In this document: positions 1 through 6,424 of the stretch, in pieces | Layout: each line of letters opens with the position of its first letter | Numbering within the stretch: the first letter of the stretch is position 1 | Assembly: GCA_051745065.1 (NCBI GenBank) | Contig: JBNJDQ010000023.1 | Location: 1-22,131, forward strand | DNA length: 22,131 bases | Source: Chitinivibrio sp051745065 | GTDB lineage: Bacteria > Fibrobacterota > Chitinivibrionia > Chitinivibrionales > Chitinivibrionaceae | Reading direction: 5' to 3' | Translations under genes and position numbers: made by a program | The notes under the pieces: generated by a model | What the model saw: only the letters and a program-made list of their open reading frames with translations | Told to the model about the DNA's origin: nothing | The model's database searches: none

Positions 1-120
1 TATGACTATACCCAATATACATATTTTTACATACGGGATGCAGTCTTGTGGTGCAGTCTAATCTATGCTTCTCATCAAACCTCAAAACCCGTTTTCTGAG
101 AAAATATGACAGACCCTGCC

Positions 121-331
121 GTAAAGGTGGAGAGCGCTGCTGTAAAGGTGGTGAGCGCTGCTGTAAAGGTGGTGAGCGCTGCTGTAAAGGTGGTGAGCGC
201 TGCTGTAAAGGTGGTGAGCGCTGCTGTAAAGGTGGTGAGCGTTGCCGAAAAGGTGAAACGCGCTTCAAAAAAGGTAAAACGCGTTGCGGGTAAAGGTGGT
301 GAGCACTGCCCGAAAGGTGCTGGCAGAGGAG
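121..331. repeat. 21-bp tandem repeat array, left part
   Basis: Tandem units of 21 bp begin at 121, 142, 163, 184, 205 and 226. The copies at 142, 163, 184 and 205 are identical (core AAAGGTGGTGAGCGCTGC). The copy at 121 has one change and that at 226 has two. Diverged copies follow at 247 and 268, a near-consensus copy at 290 after a 1-bp shift, and a weak one at 311. Because 21 is a multiple of three, several frames stay open as seven-residue repeats, but none has a good ribosome binding site or family resemblance. The period is two turns of B-DNA, so each copy presents the same helix face. Function is unknown. Confidence 0.93.
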
Positions 332-336
332 ACGGA

Positions 337-476
337 GCTGAAATCAGAGCATTCATAGGTATACACAGAGAGGTACAAGCTGAAAACAGAGCAATCCACG
401 CTGAAATCAGAGGTGGTACAGGTGTACACAGAGCGGGTGAAGCTCATATCAGAGGCAGAAGGGCTGGTATCAGAGC
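337..476. repeat. degenerate middle part of the tandem array
   Basis: The word GCTGAAATCAGAGC, or a close variant, recurs at 337, 379, 400, 442 and 463. The spacings are 42, 21, 42 and 21 bp, so the 21-bp rhythm continues although the unit sequence has changed. A second word, ACACAGAG, recurs at 363 and 426, 63 bp (three units) apart. This stretch links the 21-bp array on its left to the 20-bp array on its right and suggests one old array that decayed in the middle. Confidence 0.75.
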
Positions 477-600
477 AAAAAAGGTGATATCAGAGCGAAA
501 AAGGTAATATCAGAGCGAAAAAGGTAATATCAGAGCGAAAAAGGTAATATCAGAGCGAAAAAGGTAATATCAGAGCAAAAAAGGTGGTATCAGAGGCGAA
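461..600. repeat. 20-bp tandem repeat array, right part
   Basis: Seven head-to-tail units of 20 bp start at 461, 481, 501, 521, 541, 561 and 581. The copies at 501, 521 and 541 are identical (core AAGGTAATATCAGAGCG followed by AAA). The others differ by a few bases, and a partial unit follows at 601. Each unit carries a run of five or six A, so short A-tracts recur every 20 bp, close to two helical turns, which could bend the DNA. The 20-bp period breaks every reading frame, which argues against a coding role for this part. Confidence 0.93.
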
Positions 601-669
601 AAGGTATCATTGGGGTAGACTGGAGCCGTCACTGTCTGAACCGGGATTACGGAAAATTGGTTGAGTATC

Positions 670-693
670 AGGATTCTTAATTCTGCGAATCCT
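670..693. repeat. small inverted repeat
   Basis: AGGATTC (670-676) is repeated inverted as GAATCCT (687-693) around a 10-base loop. The wording AGGATTC...GAATCCT followed by AATCATGGTTCAG resembles intergenic repeats I recall from several unrelated bacterial genomes. That resemblance is from memory and not checked. Confidence 0.55.
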
Positions 694-704
694 ATTCATT
701 ATGA

Positions 705-869
705 AAATCATGGTTCAGGCAATGGATGCCGGATCAATTGTCGGTGTATTGTTGTAGAGACGGCGATTCATTGCGTCTCTTTTGATGGGGGAAATGAATA
801 CGGGGATGTTCTCTTAAACACCCCTACGGGCGGTGTTGTGCAGGAATGAAATCATGGTTCAGACAATGG
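705..869. repeat. pair of 21-bp direct repeats, 144 bp apart
   Basis: The 21 bases at 705-725 recur at 849-869 with a single mismatch; the shared core is AAATCATGGTTCAG, followed by a G/A difference and CAATGG. One copy lies on each side of the AGAGACG palindrome. This could be the footprint of a duplicated repeat element or a small non-autonomous insertion. No transposase is present. Confidence 0.7.
756..780. repeat. AGAGACG inverted repeat
   Basis: AGAGACG (756-762) and CGTCTCT (774-780) form a perfect 7-bp stem around an 11-base loop. Stems of the type GAGACGC...GCGTCTC are, from memory, a common dispersed palindrome in some bacterial genomes. No U-tract follows, so it is not a typical terminator. 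Confidence 0.6.
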
Positions 870-1027
870 TGGTGCAATGAGTGGAATGATGGTAATCAAA
901 CATACATATTGTGCAATCCTTATTCAGAAAAACGGAGGGCATTGAAAATGGATATGAGAGGCTCCTTTTTCCTGCAGGTTCATCCTGTGCTCTTTCTGAA
1001 TACATAATCTGGTGATATCAGGAGATG

Positions 1028-2149
1028 CTACAGCAGGGTGTCTGCACTGAGGGCGCGGTACACGCCGGGAAAGCGCTGCAGAAATATCTGCAGCAGGGCT
1101 TCCGCTTTTGCAGCGGTGGAATGTGTGCTCTTCAGACGCAGGGTGTACCGAACGGTACGGTTCGGTGCGTGGCTGCTGCCCCTGTTTCGGCCAAGGGGAT
1201 AATCAAAAAGAATGTACGTGTAGCGCATTCGACCGTAAGAGCAGTTCAGCATCAGCAGATTGCGGCTTTCGTACTCCCGGGAGACCCTGCTGAAGCGCCC
1301 TGTAATGCGCGGATATATGTAGGCGGGCAAAGATGTTTCCTGGGCGGCTCCATCGAGGGTGATCGTCAATTCGCTTTGCTCCTTCAAAGCAGTGGGGCGC
1401 CACCGGGGGCGTTTTGCCTGCGTGGGCAGAAGTGAATCCGGCGGTGAGTACAGGCGGTGTTCGCCCGTATCGGGCAGAGAAAAAGCAAAGGGATACTGCG
1501 GAGTCAGGAGATACACCCGGCGGTAGGTGTACTGCGGATGCCGCGATGCCGGGAGATCACGAATTTCCCAGTACGCTGCTGTTGCTTCATATTCAGCCGG
1601 TTCCGTCAAAAGAGCATCGGCCCTGGTGATATTTACCTCGCGGGGAAGATCGGGTATGTAGAGGTTTTTTAGAATCTTTTGATAATCAAGGTATTCCCGG
1701 GATGAGTGCAGAGCACCGGCCCGGTGCAGGGAATCATAGATCCGCCGCGCCCGTACCAGCTCGCCGGTTTCTGCAGCGGCATATGCCCGAATACGTGCAC
1801 CGAGGCTGGTGTGTGCAAAGCTTCGTTCTGCTTCGCGGGCTGCCGACAGGATGGTATCTTTCAGGTGTGGATTAGGGGAACAGTCAAGAAGACTGCCTGC
1901 TGTGAGAGCTTTCAGAATCACCAGGCTTTTATAATCATCACTGATAACCCGTCCTCCGCAGAGTGTGTGCAGGGCATCCCTCAGAAAACTCGTTCTTTGG
2001 GGTGTGCAGAGAGAATCCTTTGCCATCTGCCCAAGTGTATCCCCTATGGTTTCGGTCAGGTGTGACTGCAGGCGAAAGGGTGGTATCTCCCGAATGGTGA
2101 GAGCCTCTGCCGAAACACCGAGCAGTATCAGGAGTATAAACTGTTTCAT
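1028..2149 (-). CDS. exported protein of unknown function
   Basis: The 373-residue product begins with a short hydrophobic signal peptide (MKQFILLILLGVSAEA, likely cleaved after residue 16), so it is probably exported. The first half is helix-rich. Around residues 115-165 the pattern AYAAAETGELVRARRIYDSL resembles a TPR-type helical hairpin, but I cannot assign a family. The second half is richer in beta-type sequence with many Tyr and Arg residues. Its ATG shares bases with the nadB stop (ATGA overlap at 2146-2149), so it is probably translated by coupling with nadB. Nothing links its sequence to NAD synthesis, so the pairing may only reflect shared transcription. The ATG start is supported by the signal peptide and the overlap. 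Confidence 0.8.
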   Translation of the reverse strand: MKQFILLILLGVSAEALTIREIPPFRLQSHLTETIGDTLGQMAKDSLCTPQRTSFLRDALHTLCGGRVISDDYKSLVILKALTAGSLLDCSPNPHLKDTILSAAREAERSFAHTSLGARIRAYAAAETGELVRARRIYDSLHRAGALHSSREYLDYQKILKNLYIPDLPREVNITRADALLTEPAEYEATAAYWEIRDLPASRHPQYTYRRVYLLTPQYPFAFSLPDTGEHRLYSPPDSLLPTQAKRPRWRPTALKEQSELTITLDGAAQETSLPAYIYPRITGRFSRVSREYESRNLLMLNCSYGRMRYTYILFDYPLGRNRGSSHAPNRTVRYTLRLKSTHSTAAKAEALLQIFLQRFPGVYRALSADTLL

Positions 2150-3753
2150 TCACTCTTTCTCAGGCAGGTATCACGGGCAAAGGCCGGATCGCTGGCGGGA
2201 AAATCACGATTGAAATGGAGTCCCCGGCTTTCCCGGCGGTGCAGGGCACTGCGGATAACCAGCTCCCCAACGGTTGCCATGTTGCGCAGCTCCAGAAGAG
2301 ATGTGGTAATTTTTGTCCGCCGATAGAAATGCTCCACCTCGTCCCGCAGCAGCTGCATTCGTTTGAGAGCCCGGCGCAGGCGTTCGTCTGTACGTACAAT
2401 ACCAACGTAATTTGACATGATTTTACGAATCTCCGCACGGTTATGTGAGATAAGGACCCATTCTTCGGCGTTGGCCGTGTTGGAATCGTCCCAGGGGCGG
2501 ATCGTATCCAGGGATATGGGCCGGTTGTCTCCGGGCAGAGAGAGTGTATCGGCAATGATGTCGGCAAAGACAGCCCCTTCGAGAAGAGAATTGGACGCAA
2601 GGCGGTTGGCCCCGTGCACGCCTGTGCATGCACTTTCACCGCAGACAAAGAGATTGGTAAGCTCCGAACGGCCCGCCCCGTCCACGGGAATGCCGCCGCA
2701 GGAGTAATGGGATGCCGGAACGACGGGGACCGGTTTCTCTGTTATATCAATGCCGTATTTGAGACATTTTCCGTAGATTTTTGGAAAACGGTCCTGCACC
2801 TCTTCTGCATCTTTATGGGTAATATCGAGGTAGACACAGGGTTCGCCGGAGAGTTTCATTTCCCGGTCGATGGCCCGGGCGACCACATCCCGCGGTGCCA
2901 GAGAGCCCAGCTGATCATACTCCTTCATGAACTCCCGTCCTGTGTGATCGCGCAGAACAGCACCAAAACCGCGCAGGGCCTCGGAGATGAGAAAGGAATC
3001 CGCCTCCGGATGGTAGAGGGTTGTCGGGTGAAACTGAATAAACTCCATATTGGCAATGGTGCAGCCCGCCCGCCAGGCGGCGGCAATGCCGTCTCCCGTG
3101 GCAACGGAGGGGTTGGTGGTATGTTCATAGATCTGGCCGATACCACCGGTGGCCAGAATTGTCTGCCCCGCTGCTGCCCGGTGGAAGGAGCGGTTCTCCC
3201 GATTGTAGAGATAAGCGCCGTAACAGCAGTGATTACAGCTGTCCGGATCAGTCCGGTGGTGATCCGTAATCAGTTCCACCATGGTATGCCATTCCAGGAC
3301 CGTGATATTCGGCTCTTTGCGGACAGCTGCCACAAGGGCTTCTTCAATGCATTGCCCCGTGCGGTCCTTGGCATGGACAATGCGATCATGGCTGTGAGCA
3401 CCTTCGCGCCCTAAATCCAGCCTGTGAGCGGCATTGGAGCCCTGGTCCGTGGTAAAGGCGACGCCCAGGTCAATGAGTTCCGTGATGATGCGGCTGCTGC
3501 GGCGGGATATCAGCTCCACCCGGGCCGGATCAGACAGGCCGTTTCCCGTTTTCAGGGTATCCGCAATGTGGGCTTCTACACTGTCTTCGGGGCTGACCAC
3601 GGCAGTGATACCTCCCTGAGCACGTTTGGTACTGCTTTTGGACAGTTCACTCTTTGTTGCCAGGGTGACAGATCCTTTGCGGGCCGCTTTCAGGGAAATG
3701 AGGAGTCCGGCAATACCGGAGCCGATAACAAGATAATCTGTTGTGAAGGCCAT
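2146..3753 (-). CDS. nadB: L-aspartate oxidase (NadB)
   Basis: This flavoenzyme oxidises L-aspartate to iminoaspartate, the first step of de novo NAD synthesis; NadA then makes quinolinate. The 535-residue length is normal for the family. Visible marks are the FAD-binding GSGIAG near residue 12, the AQGGI segment near 48, GREGAHSHDRI and DRTGQCIEEAL near 115-135, the active-site region FIQFHPTTLYHP, ALRGFGAVLRD, ASHYSCGGI and the C-terminal ANRLASNSLLEG. I chose ATG at 3753 because an AGG element lies about 6-8 bases upstream. A GTG two codons earlier (3759) would overlap that element. No nadA or nadC is in view. The downstream exported-protein gene overlaps the stop codon. Confidence 0.95.
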   Translation of the reverse strand: MAFTTDYLVIGSGIAGLLISLKAARKGSVTLATKSELSKSSTKRAQGGITAVVSPEDSVEAHIADTLKTGNGLSDPARVELISRRSSRIITELIDLGVAFTTDQGSNAAHRLDLGREGAHSHDRIVHAKDRTGQCIEEALVAAVRKEPNITVLEWHTMVELITDHHRTDPDSCNHCCYGAYLYNRENRSFHRAAAGQTILATGGIGQIYEHTTNPSVATGDGIAAAWRAGCTIANMEFIQFHPTTLYHPEADSFLISEALRGFGAVLRDHTGREFMKEYDQLGSLAPRDVVARAIDREMKLSGEPCVYLDITHKDAEEVQDRFPKIYGKCLKYGIDITEKPVPVVPASHYSCGGIPVDGAGRSELTNLFVCGESACTGVHGANRLASNSLLEGAVFADIIADTLSLPGDNRPISLDTIRPWDDSNTANAEEWVLISHNRAEIRKIMSNYVGIVRTDERLRRALKRMQLLRDEVEHFYRRTKITTSLLELRNMATVGELVIRSALHRRESRGLHFNRDFPASDPAFARDTCLRKSE

Positions 3754-3850
3754 ACACACCTGTCCGGTTAAGTAAAGAATAAAATACGTAATGCAGCGCT
3801 GAAAAATCCACCGCCATTAAGAATGGAGCGTACATACCGTCAGGCTGGTT

Positions 3851-4318
3851 TCAGACGCGCCGAACCTTTTCCCTGCGTGACAGCACTGTTTTTGCCCAGC
3901 GGGCCACCGTGGAGAAGAAGGCGATTCCCAGGAAATTTGCAAGAATATCCCCTGTGTCGAAGGTCCGTTCGGCGCATAAAAGCTGGCTGAATTCTTCCAG
4001 ACAGGAGAACAGGAACACTGCAACGGAACCGGCATATATCTGCACCGGCCCGAGACCAACCGTGCGGAAACGAAATGAAAGGGTCACGCACAAAGAGAGT
4101 ACACCAAAGGTGAGGAAATGACCGCCCTTGTCACCGTAGGGGAGCAGCTCTGCCTGACGCTGCAGCAGTGAAGGCGTTCCGGCATCGGCTTTGATGATCA
4201 GCCAGATGATGAAAAGAAAGAGAAGAGCCGTAAGAGTACGTGTAATTCTATCTGTCACAGACGGTTTCCGGTATGTTTGGTATGTCAGTCTGTAAATATA
4301 GTATACGCCGTGCGGCAT
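3851..4318 (-). CDS. VanZ-like membrane protein
   Basis: The 155-residue product has about four hydrophobic segments: near residues 28-44, 66-84, 91-108 and 124-142. It carries the family pattern of VanZ-like proteins: DKGGHFLTF, then EEFSQLL, then a short acidic segment FDTGDILANFLG. VanZ is linked to teicoplanin resistance, but most relatives have no proven role, so resistance should not be assumed. The gene lies 97 bp upstream of nadB on the same strand and may share a transcript. The ATG at 4318 has no clear Shine-Dalgarno. A GTG at about residue 21 (VTDR) is another possible start and would still keep all membrane segments. Confidence 0.8.
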   Translation of the reverse strand: MPHGVYYIYRLTYQTYRKPSVTDRITRTLTALLFLFIIWLIIKADAGTPSLLQRQAELLPYGDKGGHFLTFGVLSLCVTLSFRFRTVGLGPVQIYAGSVAVFLFSCLEEFSQLLCAERTFDTGDILANFLGIAFFSTVARWAKTVLSRREKVRRV

Positions 4319-4394
4319 AATGCAGAAATAGTGGACATGGTTCTGAAGCCTGCCGACAGGAGAGCGTGAAACATCTGCCGCGAAGAGGGCAGCA

Positions 4395-4406
4395 TGCAGT
4401 ACTGCA
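4395..4406. promoter_or_regulatory. 12-bp perfect palindrome between divergent genes
   Basis: TGCAGTACTGCA is a perfect 12-bp palindrome in the 185-bp space between the divergent VanZ-like and glutamine amidotransferase genes. It lies about 24 bp upstream of the candidate -35 of the amidotransferase. A dimeric repressor or activator could bind it, but no regulator gene is adjacent. Confidence 0.3.
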
Positions 4407-4429
4407 GATAAAATAAATCAGAATGCCTT

Positions 4430-4457
4430 TTGAATTACTCTGTCTGTGAGCTATTTT
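4430..4457 (+). promoter_or_regulatory. candidate promoter for the amidotransferase gene
   Basis: TTGAAT (4430-4435) and TATTTT (4452-4457) are separated by 16 bp, each matching 4 of 6 sigma-70 consensus bases. Transcription would begin near 4464, about 40 bases before the ATG at 4504. Confidence 0.35.
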
Positions 4458-4503
4458 TTCCATGCCCCGCACGGGTAGGTTTCATTTTAAAAAAGGACTC
4501 ACC

Positions 4504-5283
4504 ATGTGTCAGCTTCTTGCTATGAGTGCCAATACTCCTACGGATATTCGCTTTTCTTTTTCCGGCCTGCGTATGCGGGGCGGGCATAAAGGGCCACATC
4601 GTGATGGTTTTGGCCTGTGTCTGTATCGGGATAGGGGGATGCAGGCATTTCATGATCACGGCCCGGCCTCTCAATCAGATCTTGCCATACTTCTTGAGAA
4701 ACTGCCCATTAAGGCGGATGTGGCCCTGGGGCATATTCGCCAGGCAAATATCGGTTCTGTCTCACTGGTAAATACGCACCCCTTTACCCGTGAGTGGAAC
4801 GGGCGGTACTGGTCCTGTGCCCACAACGGTCAGTTTCGCGGATCAAAGAGCCTGCAGCAGCCCTATTACCGGCCGGTGGGTACAACCGATTCCGAGGCGG
4901 CCTTCTGCTGGATCCTCAACAGTCTTCGTCTGACGGCCGGCAGCCCCCGCGGAAAAAAACTCTACGCCACTGTCACCCGTTTATGCCGTGAACTTGATTC
5001 GCGGGGGATCTTTAATATGATGCTGACCGACGGAAAAAAGCTGTTTACCTACTGCTCCACCTCCCTCTATCATATTACCCGGCGGTCCCCTTTCGGAGCG
5101 GCCCAGCTGATTGATCGGGATATGACCGTGGATTTTTCCACAGAAACCACGGAGAATGATATTGTCAGTCTGATTGCAACGCAGCCCCTGACGGATAATG
5201 AAGAATGGACAGCCCTGGAGAAACAGGAAATGATTGTATGGGAGGACGGAGAGATTATCTGGCGCAGCAGAGTGCCTGAGTAG
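4504..5283 (+). CDS. class II glutamine amidotransferase (YafJ-like)
   Basis: This 259-residue protein is a stand-alone class II glutamine amidotransferase domain. It begins MCQLLAMSA, so after removal of Met the catalytic Cys is N-terminal, as the Ntn-hydrolase mechanism needs. Other family marks are RGGHKGPHRDGFGLCLY (residues about 24-40), GHIRQAN, NTHPF, the AHNGQ motif, and TDSEAAF. YafJ-type proteins hydrolyse glutamine, but the acceptor reaction is unknown for most. The start is fixed by AAAGGA just upstream and by the need for Cys2. An in-frame upstream ATG at 4462 would bury that Cys and is unlikely. The Sua5-type gene follows after 116 bp and has its own candidate promoter. Confidence 0.88.
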   Translation: MCQLLAMSANTPTDIRFSFSGLRMRGGHKGPHRDGFGLCLYRDRGMQAFHDHGPASQSDLAILLEKLPIKADVALGHIRQANIGSVSLVNTHPFTREWNGRYWSCAHNGQFRGSKSLQQPYYRPVGTTDSEAAFCWILNSLRLTAGSPRGKKLYATVTRLCRELDSRGIFNMMLTDGKKLFTYCSTSLYHITRRSPFGAAQLIDRDMTVDFSTETTENDIVSLIATQPLTDNEEWTALEKQEMIVWEDGEIIWRSRVPE

Positions 5284-5298
5284 ACTACTGCTCAGATG

Positions 5299-5327
5299 CT
5301 GACGGCTTCTGTTCGGGGCAGTATAAT
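5299..5327 (+). promoter_or_regulatory. candidate promoter for the Sua5-type gene
   Basis: CTGACG (5299-5304) and a perfect TATAAT (5322-5327) are separated by 17 bp. Transcription would start near 5334, about 65 bases before the GTG start at 5400. This is the best sigma-70-like match I found in the window. Confidence 0.5.
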
Positions 5328-5399
5328 TGAGAAAAGTCAACTGTGGGCCTTTGGCGTTCCATGACGTATATTTGCGCAGATTATTTTCGGAGGTAACGG

Positions 5400-6377
5400 G
5401 TGAAAACACGAATTTTTACACTGGATGAAATAGACAAAGCCGCAGAACTGCTGCGCCGGGGAAAAATCGTTGCATTTCCCACAGAGACCGTGTATGGTCT
5501 GGGGGCCAACGCACTGGACGAGCACGCGGCCGGTGCTGTTTTTGAAGCCAAGAAACGGCCCTCCTTTGATCCACTCATTGTGCATATTGCCGCGTCGGAG
5601 GATGTGCATCGCGTGGCACGCAGTATTCCCGATGCGGCGCAGCGCTGCTTTGATGCATTCTGGCCGGGACCCTTTACGGCGATTCTGCCAAAACGCAAGG
5701 ATGTTCCCGATATTGTAACCGCCGGTCTGGATACGGTCGGTGTGCGAATGCCCGCCGAAGAAAATGCCCGCCGCCTGATTGCCGCTTCGGGAACGGTTGT
5801 TGCGGCCCCAAGTGCGAATTTATTCACCCATACCAGCCCCACGTCGGCTGAGGCGGTGCTGGATATGCTTGACGGACGTATTGACGGCCTTGTCCGGGGC
5901 GGAAACTGTTCGGTCGGCGTGGAATCGACCATTGTATCTTTCTGCGAAGAGGTTCCCGTGCTGTACCGGGCGGGCGGAATCCCTCTGGAGGCCATTGAAG
6001 AATGTATCGGCCCCGTGCGCGTGGCTCCCTCCGTGGGGGAGGAAACCAAAGCGCCCGGACGTTCTCTGCGTCATTATGCGCCGCAAACCCCTCTCTACCT
6101 CGGCAGAATCCCCGAAGATTTTACCGGGCAAAAATGTGCCTATATCGGGTTTGGACAAGTTCCTGATACGATCAGAGGTACCTGTTCCCGCATTATCAAT
6201 TTATCCGAAGATGAATGCCCCGCAGAAGCAGCACGTAATCTGTACCGGGCCATACGTACTCTTGACCGGAGTGATGCTGAGGTGATTCTTGTGGCTGCTA
6301 TTCCCGAAACAGGCCTGGGCAGGGCTGTACGCGACCGTCTGCGAAGAGCTGCCGAAGACGGTTTTCATGTCTATTGA
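5400..6377 (+). CDS. L-threonylcarbamoyladenylate synthase, Sua5 type
   Basis: The enzyme makes threonylcarbamoyl-AMP from threonine, bicarbonate and ATP, the activated donor for the t6A base of tRNAs that read ANN codons. At 325 residues it is the long Sua5 form: an N-terminal YrdC domain (about 1-205) plus a C-terminal Sua5 domain. Visible marks are PTETVYGLGANA (27-38), KKRPSFDPLIVHI (51-63), GPFTAILP, VGVRMP, APSANLFTHTSPTSA (136-150), GVESTIVS, RAGGI and the linker segment APGRSLRHYAP. The start is GTG at 5400, supported by GGAGGT at 5389-5394. The TsaB/TsaD partners are not in view. The gene converges on the chitinase gene, with a hairpin between the two. Confidence 0.93.
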   Translation: MKTRIFTLDEIDKAAELLRRGKIVAFPTETVYGLGANALDEHAAGAVFEAKKRPSFDPLIVHIAASEDVHRVARSIPDAAQRCFDAFWPGPFTAILPKRKDVPDIVTAGLDTVGVRMPAEENARRLIAASGTVVAAPSANLFTHTSPTSAEAVLDMLDGRIDGLVRGGNCSVGVESTIVSFCEEVPVLYRAGGIPLEAIEECIGPVRVAPSVGEETKAPGRSLRHYAPQTPLYLGRIPEDFTGQKCAYIGFGQVPDTIRGTCSRIINLSEDECPAEAARNLYRAIRTLDRSDAEVILVAAIPETGLGRAVRDRLRRAAEDGFHVY

Positions 6378-6395
6378 TGGCTTCCGGAAGAAAAA

Positions 6396-6418
6396 CAGGC
6401 TGTCTTTGGGACAGCCTG
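6396..6418 (-). terminator. Rho-independent terminator of the chitinase gene
   Basis: CAGGCTGTC (6396-6404) pairs perfectly with GACAGCCTG (6410-6418) around a 5-base loop. Read on the minus strand the hairpin is followed at once by TTTTTC, so it mainly ends the chitinase transcript, whose stop is only 6 bases away. On the plus strand, 18 bases after the Sua5 stop, the T-run is delayed, so termination there would be weaker. Confidence 0.85.
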
Positions 6419-6424
6419 CATTTG

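Larger units (their letters stand above)
601..1027. other. gene-free stretch with dispersed-repeat-like motifs
   Basis: No open frame here has a plausible start, ribosome binding site or recognisable product. The stretch holds two short inverted repeats (670-693 and 756-780) and a direct repeat (705-725 and 849-869), listed separately. Nothing further is visible between 870 and the end of the exported-protein gene at 1028, and no clear terminator follows that gene's stop codon on the minus strand. Confidence 0.6.

Noticed and set aside
121..600. CRISPR array
   Set aside because: The repeats are head to tail with no spacers of unique sequence, the units are only 20-21 bp, and no cas gene is present.
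121..600. Iteron-type plasmid replication origin
   Set aside because: Unit size fits iterons, but no Rep gene is nearby and the rest of the window is core chromosomal genes. Not excluded, only unsupported.
661..849. 62-codon open frame in the repeat patch
   Set aside because: It spans the inverted and direct repeats, starts with TTG, and has no ribosome binding site.
2614..3414. Long plus-strand open frame opposite nadB (266 codons)
   Set aside because: It is fully antisense to a clear nadB, has no family resemblance and no ribosome binding site. The same holds for the 280-codon frame opposite the XPB_N-like gene at 17344-18186.
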